The position numbers and the translations under genes were made by a program. Positions 19,192-28,088 of a DNA stretch of 64,000 bases are shown one piece after another. The stretch is from the NCBI RefSeq assembly GCF_022179405.1, contig NZ_BPQT01000030.1:1-64000 (forward strand), in the 5' to 3' direction. This DNA is from Methylobacterium marchantiae (GTDB lineage Bacteria > Pseudomonadota > Alphaproteobacteria > Rhizobiales > Beijerinckiaceae). Each line of letters begins with the position of its first letter. The first letter of the stretch is position 1. The notes beneath the pieces were generated by a model, which saw nothing but the letters and a program-made list of their open reading frames with translations, did no database searches and was not told the origin of the DNA.

Positions 19192-20370
19192 CTAACCGCG
19201 CGTCCCCCACCGCACGCCCATCCGGCTCGGGGCCGCCGCATCGGGGCCGACAGGAGGACCGCTGCGGGTCGGAGCGGCCGGAGGTGGGGTGGCGGCGGTC
19301 TCCCGCTCGACCTCGAGGACCGTTTCCTTGGTGAACTGGCCGGCCTTGCGGAAGGTCCAGAGATAGCCCGGCACGATGGCGGCCATGGCGGACGGAAGGA
19401 TGCCGAGGCCGTCCAGCGTGCGGCCTTCCGCCTTGGCGGCTTCCGAGACCACGTTGTCCGTCTGGAGCAGGGTCACCTGGTCGCGCGTGAGCTTGAGGCT
19501 GTCCGGCAGCAGGCCGAGGCTCAGCGTGTCGATCGTCTCGATCACGCGGGCCTGCAGCATGGCGAGGGGCTTCGGCAGGTCGACCACGAGGCGCCGGCGC
19601 ATGGTGGTCTTGAGCATGTAGCGGACGAGGGCGTCGAGGGTCTCGACCTCGGGCCCGCCGAGTTCGTAGACCCGACCGGCCTCGGCCTGCCCGTCCACCG
19701 CACGGGCGACCGCCTCGGCCACGTCTCCGACGAAGACCGGCTGGAAGCGCGTCCCGGCTCCGGCCAGCGGCAGGACCGGCAGAAGGCGGGCGAGCGACGC
19801 GAAGCGGTTGAAGAAGCTGTCGCCGGGGCCGAAGACCAGGGAGGGGCGAAGGATCACCGATCGAGGCTGGGCCGCGAGGACGTTCGCCTCGCCCAGCGCC
19901 TTCGAACGGGCGTACTGAGATTCGGAAGTCTCGTCCGCCCCGATCGCAGAGACATGGACGACCGGAGCGCCGACGCTGGCGGCCGCCCGCGCGATCTCGC
20001 CCGCGCCCTCGGCCTGGAGGCGCAGGAAGCTCTGCTTGCCGCTCTCCTGCAGGATGCCGACGAGGTTCACCACCACATCGGCGCCCTCCACCGCCCGGGC
20101 GATGGAATCGGGATAGCGCAGGTTCGCTTGGACGGCGATGATCTGCCCGACCTTGCCGAGCGGCTGCAGGAAGAGCGCGAGGTCCGGGCGGCGGACGGCG
20201 ACGCGGATGCGATAGCCGCGCTTGGCCAGCGCGCGCACTACGTGACGCCCGAGAAAGCCGGAGCCGCCGAAGACGGTGACGAGCTGCGACGACGGCCTCG
20301 GCAGGGCAGGGCCGGCGGCCGGAGAGGTCGAAGCGTCGAAGCCGGTCATCGCCTGGTTCTCACCTGTCAT
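19192..20370 (-). CDS. Complex I NDUFA9-like NAD(P)-binding protein
   Basis: 392 aa. An atypical short-chain dehydrogenase/epimerase with a Rossmann motif (VTVFGGSGFLGRH, residues 32-43), VVNLVGIL and VHVSAIGAD, and a substrate region (RPSLVFGPGDSFFNR, QPVFVGDVAEAV) matching the NDUFA9 subfamily. The active-site YxxxK reads YARSK. The NDUFA9 subunit binds NADPH in mitochondrial and alphaproteobacterial complex I. A Pro/Ala-rich tail of about 40 residues is added at the C terminus. No nuo gene is nearby, so it is an isolated accessory gene. ATGs at 20370 and 20349 are both possible. Confidence 0.82.
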   Translation of the reverse strand: MTGENQAMTGFDASTSPAAGPALPRPSSQLVTVFGGSGFLGRHVVRALAKRGYRIRVAVRRPDLALFLQPLGKVGQIIAVQANLRYPDSIARAVEGADVVVNLVGILQESGKQSFLRLQAEGAGEIARAAASVGAPVVHVSAIGADETSESQYARSKALGEANVLAAQPRSVILRPSLVFGPGDSFFNRFASLARLLPVLPLAGAGTRFQPVFVGDVAEAVARAVDGQAEAGRVYELGGPEVETLDALVRYMLKTTMRRRLVVDLPKPLAMLQARVIETIDTLSLGLLPDSLKLTRDQVTLLQTDNVVSEAAKAEGRTLDGLGILPSAMAAIVPGYLWTFRKAGQFTKETVLEVERETAATPPPAAPTRSGPPVGPDAAAPSRMGVRWGTRG

Positions 20371-20806
20371 CCGAAACGCCGCGCCGTGCCCCGTCCGGGC
20401 CCGCGCGACCCTCCGTCAGTCACCACTGAATGCGGGGATTACCATCGCTCGCGCATCGATAGCTAGGGCCGTCTGCCGCTCTGCGGGAGGCTCCGGCGAA
20501 CATGAAACGCCCTCGTCCTGGAAAACCTCGCGGACCGGCCCTCCCGAGATGCCCCGCTATCGCCGGTGCCGGTCCTGTCGGAACACGATCTTCTCGTCCG
20601 AGCCCCGTTCGCCGGAAGATTGTCCCGGCATGATCAAAGAAAAAGTATTTCTCTTCCTTTGACTATGGCCTGTCTTCGTAAGACATTCTTCGCACCAAGT
20701 TCACAACGCAAGCAAGTCTTCATGGTCTGCTTGGGTTCATAATGTATACACTTGCGGTCGCAACATCGATCGGGCCGCATGATCTCTCGAATTCGCGGAT
20801 GGATGC
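20371..20806. other. Intergenic region upstream of sfnG
   Basis: 436 nt between divergent genes. The right part (from about 20630) is AT-rich and must hold the sfnG promoter. It contains GTCTT-CGT-AAGAC (20672-20684), and GTCTTC recurs at 20716, possible sites for a sulfur-responsive regulator. No GG-N10-GC sigma-54 promoter was found, although sfn genes in Pseudomonas depend on sigma-54. No gene was recognised. Confidence 0.45.
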
Positions 20807-21916
20807 ATGACTCGCCCGAACCACAACGGCCTTGAGCCGATCCGTTTCGCCTATTGGGTGCCGAACGTGTCAGGTGGCCTCGTCATCAGCAAGATCGAGC
20901 AGCGCACGAGCTGGGATGCCGACTATAACCGCAAGCTCGCCCAGATCGCGGAGGAGGCCGGGTTCGACTACGCCCTGACCCAGATCCGCTTCACCGCCGG
21001 CTACGGCGCCGAGTACCAGCACGAATCGGTGGCGTTCAGCCACGCGCTGCTGGCCGCCACATCGACGATCAAGGTCATCGCCGCGCTCCTGCCCGGACCG
21101 TGGAACCCGACCATCGCCGCCAAGCAGATCGCCACGATCAGCCAGCTCACCAACGGGCGCATCGCCATCAACGTCGTGTCGGGCTGGTTCTCGGGCGAGT
21201 TCCGCGCCATCGGCGAGCCCTGGCTCGACCATGACGAGCGCTACCGCCGCTCGGAGGAGTTCATCCGTGCGCTTCGCGGGATCTGGACCCAGGACGATTT
21301 CAGCTTCCGCGGCGATTTTTACCGCTACACCAACTACACCCTGAAGCCGAAGCCGGCCGACCCGCAGCCGGAGATCTTCCAGGGCGGCTCGTCGCGCGCG
21401 GCGCGGGACATGGCGGCGCGTGTGTCCGACTGGTACTTCACCAACGGCAACACCCCGGAGGGCATCCGGGCCCAGGTGGACGACATCCAGGCCAAGGCCG
21501 CGGCCAACGGGCATTCGGTCAAGGTCGGCGTCAACGCCTTCGTCATCGCCCGCGACACCGAGGAGGAGGCGCGCGCCGTCCTCCAGGAGATCATCGACAA
21601 CGCCGATCCGGATGCGGTGAAGGCCTTCGGCCACGAGGTGAAGAATGCCGGCAAGGCCTCACCGGAAGGGGAGGGGAACTGGGCGAAATCGAGCTTCGAG
21701 GACCTCGTCCAGTACAATGACGGCTTCAAGACCAACCTCATCGGCACGCCCGACCAGATCGCCGAGCGCATCGTCGCCCTGAAGGATGCCGGTGTCGATC
21801 TCGCGCTCCTCGCCTTCCTGCATTTCCAGGAGGAGGTCGCCTATTTTGGCGCCCACATCATCCCGAAGGTGAGGGCTCTGGAGGCCGCGCGCGAGCGCCG
21901 GGCCGAGGCGGCATGA
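20807..21916 (+). CDS. sfnG: Dimethylsulfone monooxygenase SfnG (LLM flavin-dependent)
   Basis: 369 aa. It belongs to the FMNH2-dependent luciferase-like monooxygenases and matches the SfnG signature near the N terminus (FAYWVPNVSGGLVISKIEQR, then DYNRKLAQIAEEAGFDYALT), followed by NVVSGWFSGEFRAIG. The family oxidises dimethylsulfone to methanesulfinate with FMNH2 supplied by a separate reductase. In this organism that would free sulfur and one-carbon units from methylated sulfur compounds. The next gene, sfnB, is read in the same direction. No flavin reductase gene is in the window. Confidence 0.9.
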   Translation: MTRPNHNGLEPIRFAYWVPNVSGGLVISKIEQRTSWDADYNRKLAQIAEEAGFDYALTQIRFTAGYGAEYQHESVAFSHALLAATSTIKVIAALLPGPWNPTIAAKQIATISQLTNGRIAINVVSGWFSGEFRAIGEPWLDHDERYRRSEEFIRALRGIWTQDDFSFRGDFYRYTNYTLKPKPADPQPEIFQGGSSRAARDMAARVSDWYFTNGNTPEGIRAQVDDIQAKAAANGHSVKVGVNAFVIARDTEEEARAVLQEIIDNADPDAVKAFGHEVKNAGKASPEGEGNWAKSSFEDLVQYNDGFKTNLIGTPDQIAERIVALKDAGVDLALLAFLHFQEEVAYFGAHIIPKVRALEAARERRAEAA

Positions 21917-21953
21917 GGCGCCTTGCGGGCGCCGACACGCACGGTTGCATTCA

Positions 21954-22067
21954 CGTCATTCCGGGGCCGCGAAGCGGAGCCCGGAATCCAGACCCATAGG
22001 TCGTTCTCCAGTCTTCACCCGATGCGGTTCTGGATTCCGGGTTCGCCTGTGGCGCCCCGGAAAGACG
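21954..22067. repeat. Large imperfect palindrome (dispersed intergenic repeat)
   Basis: Two 39-nt arms, 21954-21992 and 22029-22067, are inverted copies with about 29 of 39 positions matching, including the outer CGTC and the inner CCCGGAATCCAGA/TCTGGATTCCGGG. The loop is 36 nt. The pattern CGTCATTCCGGGGC...CCCGGAATCCAGA is the style of repeat found in many copies in Hyphomicrobiales genomes. It lies between the co-oriented sfnG and sfnB genes, so an mRNA crossing it would form a long hairpin. Confidence 0.85.
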
Positions 22068-22123
22068 GAGACGCGCGATGTGAAGCGGCCTGTCGGCGAG
22101 AACCAGCCATAGGAGAGTCCCTC

Positions 22124-23374
22124 ATGAACATCGCCGTCAGCGCCCAGTCGCTCGAATCCGCCAGGGGCGCTCCGCCGGTTCCCCGGCCGACCTCGCCCGC
22201 CCACGTCATCCGCGACGACGAGGAGGCGATCCGGGTCGCGCATGCCCTCGCCAAGACGTTTCGCGAGGGCGCGTCCGAGCGCGATTCCACCAACCGGCGG
22301 CCCTATGCCGAGCTTGATGCGTTCTCGCAGAGCGGATTGTGGTCGATCAACGTGCCGAAGGCCTTCGGCGGCCCGGAAGTCTCCTACAAAACCCTGGCCC
22401 AGGTGGTCGCCATCGTCTCGGCGGCCGATCCGTCGATCGGGCAGATCTCGCAGAACCATCTCGGCATCGTCGCGGCGATCCGCACGGTCTCGGACCCCGA
22501 GCAGCAGGCGCTGCTGTTCGGCGAGGTCCTGAAGGGCATCCGCTTCGGCAACGCCTTCTCCGAGATCGGCACGCCGCGCGCCACCGACTTCAAGACCCAT
22601 TTCGTCGATGACGGCGACCACGTCATCGTGCGCGGCAAGAAGTTCTATTCCACCGGCGCGCTCCTCGCCCATCTCGTCCCCATCGTGGCCCTCGATGGCG
22701 AGGGCCGCGCCTGGTACGCCATCGCCGACCGGCGCGCCCCGGGGCTCATCGTCATCGACGACTGGTCGGCCTTCGGCCAGCGGACCACGGCGAGCGGCAC
22801 CGTCATCATCGACGAGGTGCGGGTGCCCAAGACCCATCTGGTCCCAGCCTGGAAGGGCTACGAGCATCCGCGCTCGGACGGCGCCGTCTTCCAGATCATC
22901 CAGGCGGCGGTGGATGCCGGCATCGCCAGGGAGGCCATCGACGACACAGTGGCCTTCGTCCGCACCAAGACCCGCCCCTGGGTCGATAGCGGCCAGGACC
23001 GCGCCTCCGACGACCCCTACACGATCCAGGCGATCGGCGAATTGACGATCCGCCTCCATGCCGCCGAAGCCATCCTCGACCGGGCCGGCCTCGCCCTCGA
23101 CGAGGCGGTGGCCAATCCGAGCGCGGAAACGGTCGCCGCCGCCCAGCTCGCCGTCGCCGAATCGAAGGTGCTCACCACCGAGATCGCGGTGCTGGCGAGC
23201 AGCAAGCTGTTCGAGCTCGCCGGCACCCGCTCGACCCTGGCCGAGAGCAATCTCGACCGGCACTGGCGCAACGCCCGCACCCACACGCTCCACGACCCGG
23301 TGCGCTGGAAATACGCGATCATCGGCAACCATGCGCTGAACGGGGTCAACCCGCCGTTCCACGCCTGGAGCTGA
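22124..23374 (+). CDS. sfnB: SfnB-type sulfur acquisition oxidoreductase (acyl-CoA dehydrogenase-like)
   Basis: 416 aa. An acyl-CoA-dehydrogenase fold of the dibenzothiophene desulfurisation type: helical N-domain with NVPKAFGGPEVSYKTLAQVV, a middle FMN region (GNAFSEIGTPRATDF, KKFYSTGA), and a C-terminal helical domain with RHWRNARTHTLHDPVRWK, where acyl-CoA dehydrogenases would have their flavin contacts. The SfnB group is a flavin-dependent monooxygenase-like family linked to use of organosulfur compounds under sulfate limitation. The ATG at 22124 has a strong AGGAGAG ribosome site; the frame upstream crosses the palindrome and is non-coding. Confidence 0.85.
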   Translation: MNIAVSAQSLESARGAPPVPRPTSPAHVIRDDEEAIRVAHALAKTFREGASERDSTNRRPYAELDAFSQSGLWSINVPKAFGGPEVSYKTLAQVVAIVSAADPSIGQISQNHLGIVAAIRTVSDPEQQALLFGEVLKGIRFGNAFSEIGTPRATDFKTHFVDDGDHVIVRGKKFYSTGALLAHLVPIVALDGEGRAWYAIADRRAPGLIVIDDWSAFGQRTTASGTVIIDEVRVPKTHLVPAWKGYEHPRSDGAVFQIIQAAVDAGIAREAIDDTVAFVRTKTRPWVDSGQDRASDDPYTIQAIGELTIRLHAAEAILDRAGLALDEAVANPSAETVAAAQLAVAESKVLTTEIAVLASSKLFELAGTRSTLAESNLDRHWRNARTHTLHDPVRWKYAIIGNHALNGVNPPFHAWS

Positions 23375-23412
23375 CGGTCCCCAGCAGCGCGAAAATCGGC
23401 TAGAGGGCGGGC

Positions 23413-24756
23413 ATGACATCTGCCCCCCTCGTTCGCTTCGCGCCGTCGCCCACCGGCTACCTCCATATCGGCAATGCCCGTCCGGCGCTGCTGAACGCCT
23501 TGTTCGCGCGGGCGCGGGGCGGGCGCTTCCTGCTGCGGCTCGACGATACCGACCGGGAGCGCTCGACCGAGGAATTCGCGAAGGCCATCGAGGAGGACCT
23601 TGCCTGGCTCGGGATCGTGCCGGATCTCTTCGCCCGGCAGTCGGACCGCTGCGCCATCCACGACGCAGCGGCCGAGCGGCTGAAGGCGGCGGGCCGGCTC
23701 TACCCCTGCTACGAGACCCAGGACGAGTTGGAGCGCCGTCGCCGGCGCCAGCTCGGCCGCGGCCAGCCGCCGATCTACGACCGGGCGGCGCTCGGCCTCA
23801 CCGTCGACGAGCGCGCGGCGCTGGAGGCCGAAGGGCGAACCCCGCATTGGCGGTTCAAGCTCGATCATCGCAGCGTCGCCTGGGACGACCTCGTGCGCGG
23901 CGAGGCGCATGTCGATTGCGCCTCGCTTTCCGACCCGGTGCTGATCCGCGCCGACGGCAGCTACCTCTACACGCTGCCCTCCGTGGTTGACGATGCCGAG
24001 ATGGGCATCACCCACGTCATCCGCGGCGAGGACCACGTCACCAATACCGGCGTGCAGATCCAGATCTTCGAGGCCCTGGGGCAGACGGTGCCGGTCTTCG
24101 GCCACCACAACCTCCTCACCACGGCCGATGGCGAGGGCCTGTCGAAGCGGCTCGGCCACCTCTCCCTCCGTGGCCTGCGCGAGGCCGGCTACGAACCCGG
24201 CGCCGTGCGCTCCCTCGCCGTGCTCACCGGCTCGGCCGAGGCGGTGCGGGCGGTCGATTCCCTGGACGAACTCGCCGGCCTCGTGGACCTCGCCCATATC
24301 TCGCGGGCGCCGGCCAAGTTCGATCCGCATGAGCTCGACGGGCTCAACGCCCGCCTGATCCACGCCATGCCCTACGAGGCGGCGCGTGGGCGCCTGCTGG
24401 CCATGGGCATCCCGGAGGAGCGCGCGCAGGCGTTCTGGACGGTGATCCAGCCCAATCTCACCAAGGTCGGGGATGCCGCCGAATGGTGGCGGATCGTGGC
24501 CGGCGACGTGACGCCCGTCATCGCCGATGCCGGCTTCATCCATGCCGCGTCGGAGGTGCTGCCGCCCGAGCCCTGGGACGGCCAGACCTGGAAGGCCTGG
24601 ACCAACGCGGTGAAGGAGAAGACCGGCGCCAAGGGCAAGGCGCTGTTCATGCCGCTCCGCCTTGCCTTGACCGGGCTGGAACACGGGCCGGACCTGTCGG
24701 GCCTTCTGCCGCTCATCGGGCGCGAGACGGTGGTGGCGCGGCTCGCCGCCGCCTGA
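23413..24756 (+). CDS. gltX: Glutamate--tRNA ligase
   Basis: 447 aa, class I synthetase. The HIGH motif is HIGN (residues 18-21, in [20 protein letters not shown]) and the KMSKS loop is the variant GEGLSKRLG. The length and the C-terminal anticodon-binding domain match the shorter of the two GltX forms usual in alphaproteobacteria, which charge tRNA-Glu and sometimes tRNA-Gln for later amidation. Only this copy lies in the window. It starts 38 nt after sfnB, and its stop comes within 2 nt of the convergent LysR stop. Confidence 0.95.
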   Translation: MTSAPLVRFAPSPTGYLHIGNARPALLNALFARARGGRFLLRLDDTDRERSTEEFAKAIEEDLAWLGIVPDLFARQSDRCAIHDAAAERLKAAGRLYPCYETQDELERRRRRQLGRGQPPIYDRAALGLTVDERAALEAEGRTPHWRFKLDHRSVAWDDLVRGEAHVDCASLSDPVLIRADGSYLYTLPSVVDDAEMGITHVIRGEDHVTNTGVQIQIFEALGQTVPVFGHHNLLTTADGEGLSKRLGHLSLRGLREAGYEPGAVRSLAVLTGSAEAVRAVDSLDELAGLVDLAHISRAPAKFDPHELDGLNARLIHAMPYEAARGRLLAMGIPEERAQAFWTVIQPNLTKVGDAAEWWRIVAGDVTPVIADAGFIHAASEVLPPEPWDGQTWKAWTNAVKEKTGAKGKALFMPLRLALTGLEHGPDLSGLLPLIGRETVVARLAAA

Positions 24757-24757
24757 A

Positions 24758-25669
24758 TCAGGCGCCTGCGCCCGCCCGATTCGTCACGAGCGCATCGCGC
24801 TCGGTTTCGAGATGTCCGATGAGCCGCTGGGCGAGCCGGCCCGGCGGGCGCCCCGCCGGGCGGATCAGCACCGTCTCGATGGGCAGGCGCGGCCGGAACG
24901 GACGCAGCACGATGGGCAGGCCCGCGAGCTCGCGGGCCGGAAGGGGATCGACGATGGCGAGGCCCAGCCCCTCCGCCACGAGCCCGCACCGCGCCGCCGT
25001 GTATTGCGCCATGAGGGAGAAGCGCGGGCTCAATCCGGCCTGCGCGAAGGCCTCCTCGATCGCCTGCTGAAACACCCCCGGTGCCCCGGCGATGAGGGTT
25101 TCGCCGACGAGATCGTGCACCCCGATCGTCCGCTTGGCCGCCAGCGCGTGGCGCCGGGGCAGGGCACAGACCGCATCGACCGCGAGGAAAGCCTCGCTGA
25201 CCACGCCCGAGAAGCCCGAGCGGGGCCGGACCAGCCCGATATCGCATTGTCCCGAGGCGGCCCAGGCCCAGATCGTCTCCGGTGCCGGCACGTGGACCGC
25301 CACCTGGATGCCGGGTGAGTCCTCGCTCAGACGCCGGATCGCCCTCGGCAGCAGGCGGGAGGCCAGCGACGGCTGGCAGGCGACGCGCAACGGCCCGGTG
25401 CCGAGGTCGCGGATCAGGCGGGCCGCCTGGGACAGATGGTCGAGCCCGGCATAGGTCCGCTCCACCTCGCGAGCGAAGGCCTCGCCTTCCTGCGTCGGCA
25501 GCGCGCTGCCATGGCCGCGCACGAACAGCGCGAAGCCGAGATCGGCTTCCAGCTGCGCGACGGCGCGGCTGACATGAGGCTGGCCGATGCCGAGGGCGGC
25601 GGCGGCCCTCGTCATCCCGCCATGGCGCAGCACCGCGCGAAACAGATCGATATGGGCCGGGTTCATCAT
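24758..25669 (-). CDS. LysR family transcriptional regulator
   Basis: 303 aa with an N-terminal winged helix (LFRAVLRHGGMTRAAAALGI, residues 9-28) and a substrate-binding domain. It is divergent from an EamA exporter gene across a 118-nt gap. An 8-bp inverted repeat (25668-25675 and 25696-25703) overlaps its own start codon, which would suit autorepression. It probably controls the exporter. ATG codons at 25669 and 25666 are both available; the first is used here. Confidence 0.9.
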   Translation of the reverse strand: MMNPAHIDLFRAVLRHGGMTRAAAALGIGQPHVSRAVAQLEADLGFALFVRGHGSALPTQEGEAFAREVERTYAGLDHLSQAARLIRDLGTGPLRVACQPSLASRLLPRAIRRLSEDSPGIQVAVHVPAPETIWAWAASGQCDIGLVRPRSGFSGVVSEAFLAVDAVCALPRRHALAAKRTIGVHDLVGETLIAGAPGVFQQAIEEAFAQAGLSPRFSLMAQYTAARCGLVAEGLGLAIVDPLPARELAGLPIVLRPFRPRLPIETVLIRPAGRPPGRLAQRLIGHLETERDALVTNRAGAGA

Positions 25670-25703
25670 GCCTGTTCTGCATGGAAACGAAGAGGACAGG
25701 CAT
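25668..25703. promoter_or_regulatory. Inverted repeat at the LysR start, probable operator
   Basis: ATGCCTGT (25668-25675) and ACAGGCAT (25696-25703) are perfect inverted arms with 20 nt between. A second pair, TTGAC at 25704-25708 and GTCAA at 25729-25733, follows directly. Together they fill the gap between divergent regulator and exporter genes. Confidence 0.5.
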
Positions 25704-25787
25704 TTGACGGCATGAGCGCGGAATGGTTGTCAAGGCGCCTTGGCCGGGCCCGTCGGGCGTGGCGGAAACCCGGGATGGCACACGGCG

Positions 25788-26648
25788 ATGCAACGGAACG
25801 CGGCGGGATGGGGCAACGGCCTCCTGGGCGTCATCATCTTCAGCGCCTCCCTGCCGGCGACCCGGGTGGCGGTGGGCGGTTTCTCGCCGATGTTCCTCAC
25901 CTCGGCGCGGGCGGTGATCGCGGCCTCGCTCGGAGCGACGATGCTCCTCGCCCTGCGGCAGAGGCGGCCTGAGACATCCGACCTCGCGTCGCTGGCGATC
26001 GTCGCCCTCGGCGTCGTGGTCGGCTTTCCGCTGCTGACGGCGCTCGCGCTCCAACACATCACCTCGGCGCATTCCATCGTCTTCATCGGCCTCCTGCCCC
26101 TCGCCACGGCGATCTTCGGCGTGGTCCGGGGCGGCGAGCGGCCGAGCCCCGCCTTCTGGCTGTTCTCGGGGATCGGCAGCCTCACGGTGGCGGGCTTCGC
26201 ATTGCTTCGGAGCGAGGGCGGCTCGGTCGGCGGCGACCTCCTGATGGTGGCGGCGATCCTGCTCTGCGGGCTCGGCTACGCCGAGGGCGCCACCCTGTCG
26301 CGCCGGCTCGGCGGCTGGCAGGTGATCTCCTGGGCCCTGGTCCTGTCCCTGCCGGTGATGGGAGTCGTCGCGCTGGCGAGCCTGCCGGCGGCGTGGAGCG
26401 GCATCGGCCTCCCGGCCTGGATCGGCCTCGCCTATGTCTCGGTCTTCAGCATGCTGGTCGGCTTCGTGTTCTGGTATCGCGGGCTGGCCCTGGGCGGAAT
26501 CGCCGGCGTCGGGCAACTGCAATTGCTGCAGCCGTTCTTCGGCCTGGCCCTGGCGGGTCTGCTCCTTCACGAGCCCGTCGCCCCAAGCATGCTGGCCGTG
26601 ACCAGCCTCGTGGTCCTCTGCGTGGCGGGGGCCAAGCGCTATGCCTGA
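25788..26648 (+). CDS. EamA/DMT superfamily transporter
   Basis: 286 aa with ten predicted membrane helices in two EamA repeats (about 8-135 and 150-283), the standard drug/metabolite transporter layout. It starts with the first helix (GNGLLGVIIFSASLPATRVAV). The substrate is unknown; members export amino acids, nucleosides or drugs. It is divergent from a LysR gene, a common arrangement in which the LysR protein controls the exporter. A TTG start at 25740 would add 16 residues without a ribosome site. Confidence 0.85.
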   Translation: MQRNAAGWGNGLLGVIIFSASLPATRVAVGGFSPMFLTSARAVIAASLGATMLLALRQRRPETSDLASLAIVALGVVVGFPLLTALALQHITSAHSIVFIGLLPLATAIFGVVRGGERPSPAFWLFSGIGSLTVAGFALLRSEGGSVGGDLLMVAAILLCGLGYAEGATLSRRLGGWQVISWALVLSLPVMGVVALASLPAAWSGIGLPAWIGLAYVSVFSMLVGFVFWYRGLALGGIAGVGQLQLLQPFFGLALAGLLLHEPVAPSMLAVTSLVVLCVAGAKRYA

Positions 26649-26690
26649 CTTGCCGGGTTTCGAAAGGCGAGCAGGATCGGCCTGTGACGC

Positions 26691-27962
26691 TCAGGCGATC
26701 CGCGACACCAGGATCTTGTCGATGCGGCGTCCGTCGAGATCCACCACCTCGAAGCGCCAGCCGGCGATGTCGCAGGTCTCGCCGGTCTCCGGCAGACGCT
26801 GCAGCCTGGCGATGACGAGGCCGGCAGCGGTCTCGTAGTCCCGGCTCGATTCGATCTTGATGCCGAGCTGGTCGGCCATCTCGTCCACCGGCATCCAGCC
26901 AGCGATGAGCCAGGACCCGTCCTGGCGCTGCACCGCCTCCGGCTCGGGATCCTCCGAATGGAAGGCGCCCGCGATGGCGTCGAGGATGTCGGCCGGGGTC
27001 ACGAGCCCGTCGAAATGGCCGTATTCGTCGTGGACGAGGGCCATCGGCACCTCCGCCGCCTGGAGCGCGGTGAGCGCGTCGAGGGCATCGAGCGTGTCGG
27101 GGAGCACCGGGGCGCTGCGGATATAGGCGCGGAGATCGAACCGCTCGTTCTCGATGAGCGCCTTGACCAGCTCGCGCACCTGCACGACCCCGAGCATGTT
27201 GTCCGGATTGCCCTCGCCGACGGGAATGCGCGAATGCGGGCTCGAGACCAGCATGGCGCGGATCTCCTCCGGTTCCTTGTCGAGGTCGATCCAGTGGACG
27301 TCGGTCCGCGGGGTCATCACGCCGCGCACGGCGCGGTCGCCGAGGCGCAGGACGCCGGCAATCATCTTGCGCTCGTCGGTCTCGATCACCCCCGCGGTCT
27401 CGGCCTCGGCGACAATGGTGCGGATCTCTTCCTCCGTCACCGCGCTGGCGCTGGAGGCCTCCTGGCCGAGGATGCGGAACACCGCGCGGGTGGAGGCGTC
27501 GAGCAGCCAGACGGCGGGCAGCGCGATTCGCGAGACCAGCCGCATCGGCCGGGCGACGAGGCAGGCGATGCCCTCCGGATCGCGCAGAGCGACGTGTTTG
27601 GGCACGAGTTCGCCGATGATCACGGACAGGTAGGTGATGGCGGCGATGACGATGCCGTAGCCGAGGGGATCGGACACCGCCTTCGACAGGCCCGCCTGGA
27701 ACAGGATCTCGGTGAGACGCTCGCCCAGTGCCGCGCCGGAGACCGCGCCGGAGAGGATGCCGACGAGGGTGATGCCGATCTGAACGGCGGAGAGGAACCG
27801 GCCGGGTTCCTCCGCCAGCGCCAGCGCTGCCCTGGCGCCGGGGCGGTGCGCCTCCGCCATGGTGCGCAGGCGCGACTTGCGCGAGGAGACGACCGCGAGT
27901 TCGGATAGCGCGAAGGCGCCGTTGAGGGCGATCAGGGCGACGGCGACGGCGAGCTCGAACAC
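26691..27962 (-). CDS. CNNM/CorC-family membrane protein (hemolysin family)
   Basis: 423 aa. A DUF21/CNNM membrane domain with several helices (about 1-190) precedes a pair of CBS domains (RGVMTPRTDVHWIDLDKEP through about 330) and a C-terminal CorC/HlyC domain (about 340-420, with GWMPVDEMADQLGI). These proteins are proposed to take part in Mg2+ or Co2+ efflux; the hemolysin name is historical. It stands as a single gene, with its start 126 nt from the stop of the MFS gene on the same strand. Confidence 0.9.
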   Translation of the reverse strand: MFELAVAVALIALNGAFALSELAVVSSRKSRLRTMAEAHRPGARAALALAEEPGRFLSAVQIGITLVGILSGAVSGAALGERLTEILFQAGLSKAVSDPLGYGIVIAAITYLSVIIGELVPKHVALRDPEGIACLVARPMRLVSRIALPAVWLLDASTRAVFRILGQEASSASAVTEEEIRTIVAEAETAGVIETDERKMIAGVLRLGDRAVRGVMTPRTDVHWIDLDKEPEEIRAMLVSSPHSRIPVGEGNPDNMLGVVQVRELVKALIENERFDLRAYIRSAPVLPDTLDALDALTALQAAEVPMALVHDEYGHFDGLVTPADILDAIAGAFHSEDPEPEAVQRQDGSWLIAGWMPVDEMADQLGIKIESSRDYETAAGLVIARLQRLPETGETCDIAGWRFEVVDLDGRRIDKILVSRIA

Positions 27963-28088
27963 GTTCGGTTCCGTAGAGCCGGAGCCGCTTGGACCAAGCG
28001 AGCCGGACTTCCTCTGTTGGTGGCGGTCGCTCGCCGGTGCTCTGATCAGAGACGACGACGGCCTAGATGGGCCGTCGCGGCGGGCGGG

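Noticed and set aside
20640-20806. Search for a sigma-54 promoter in front of sfnG, as in Pseudomonas.
   Set aside because: No GG-N10-GC pair in a TGGCA/TTGC context was found on the plus strand.
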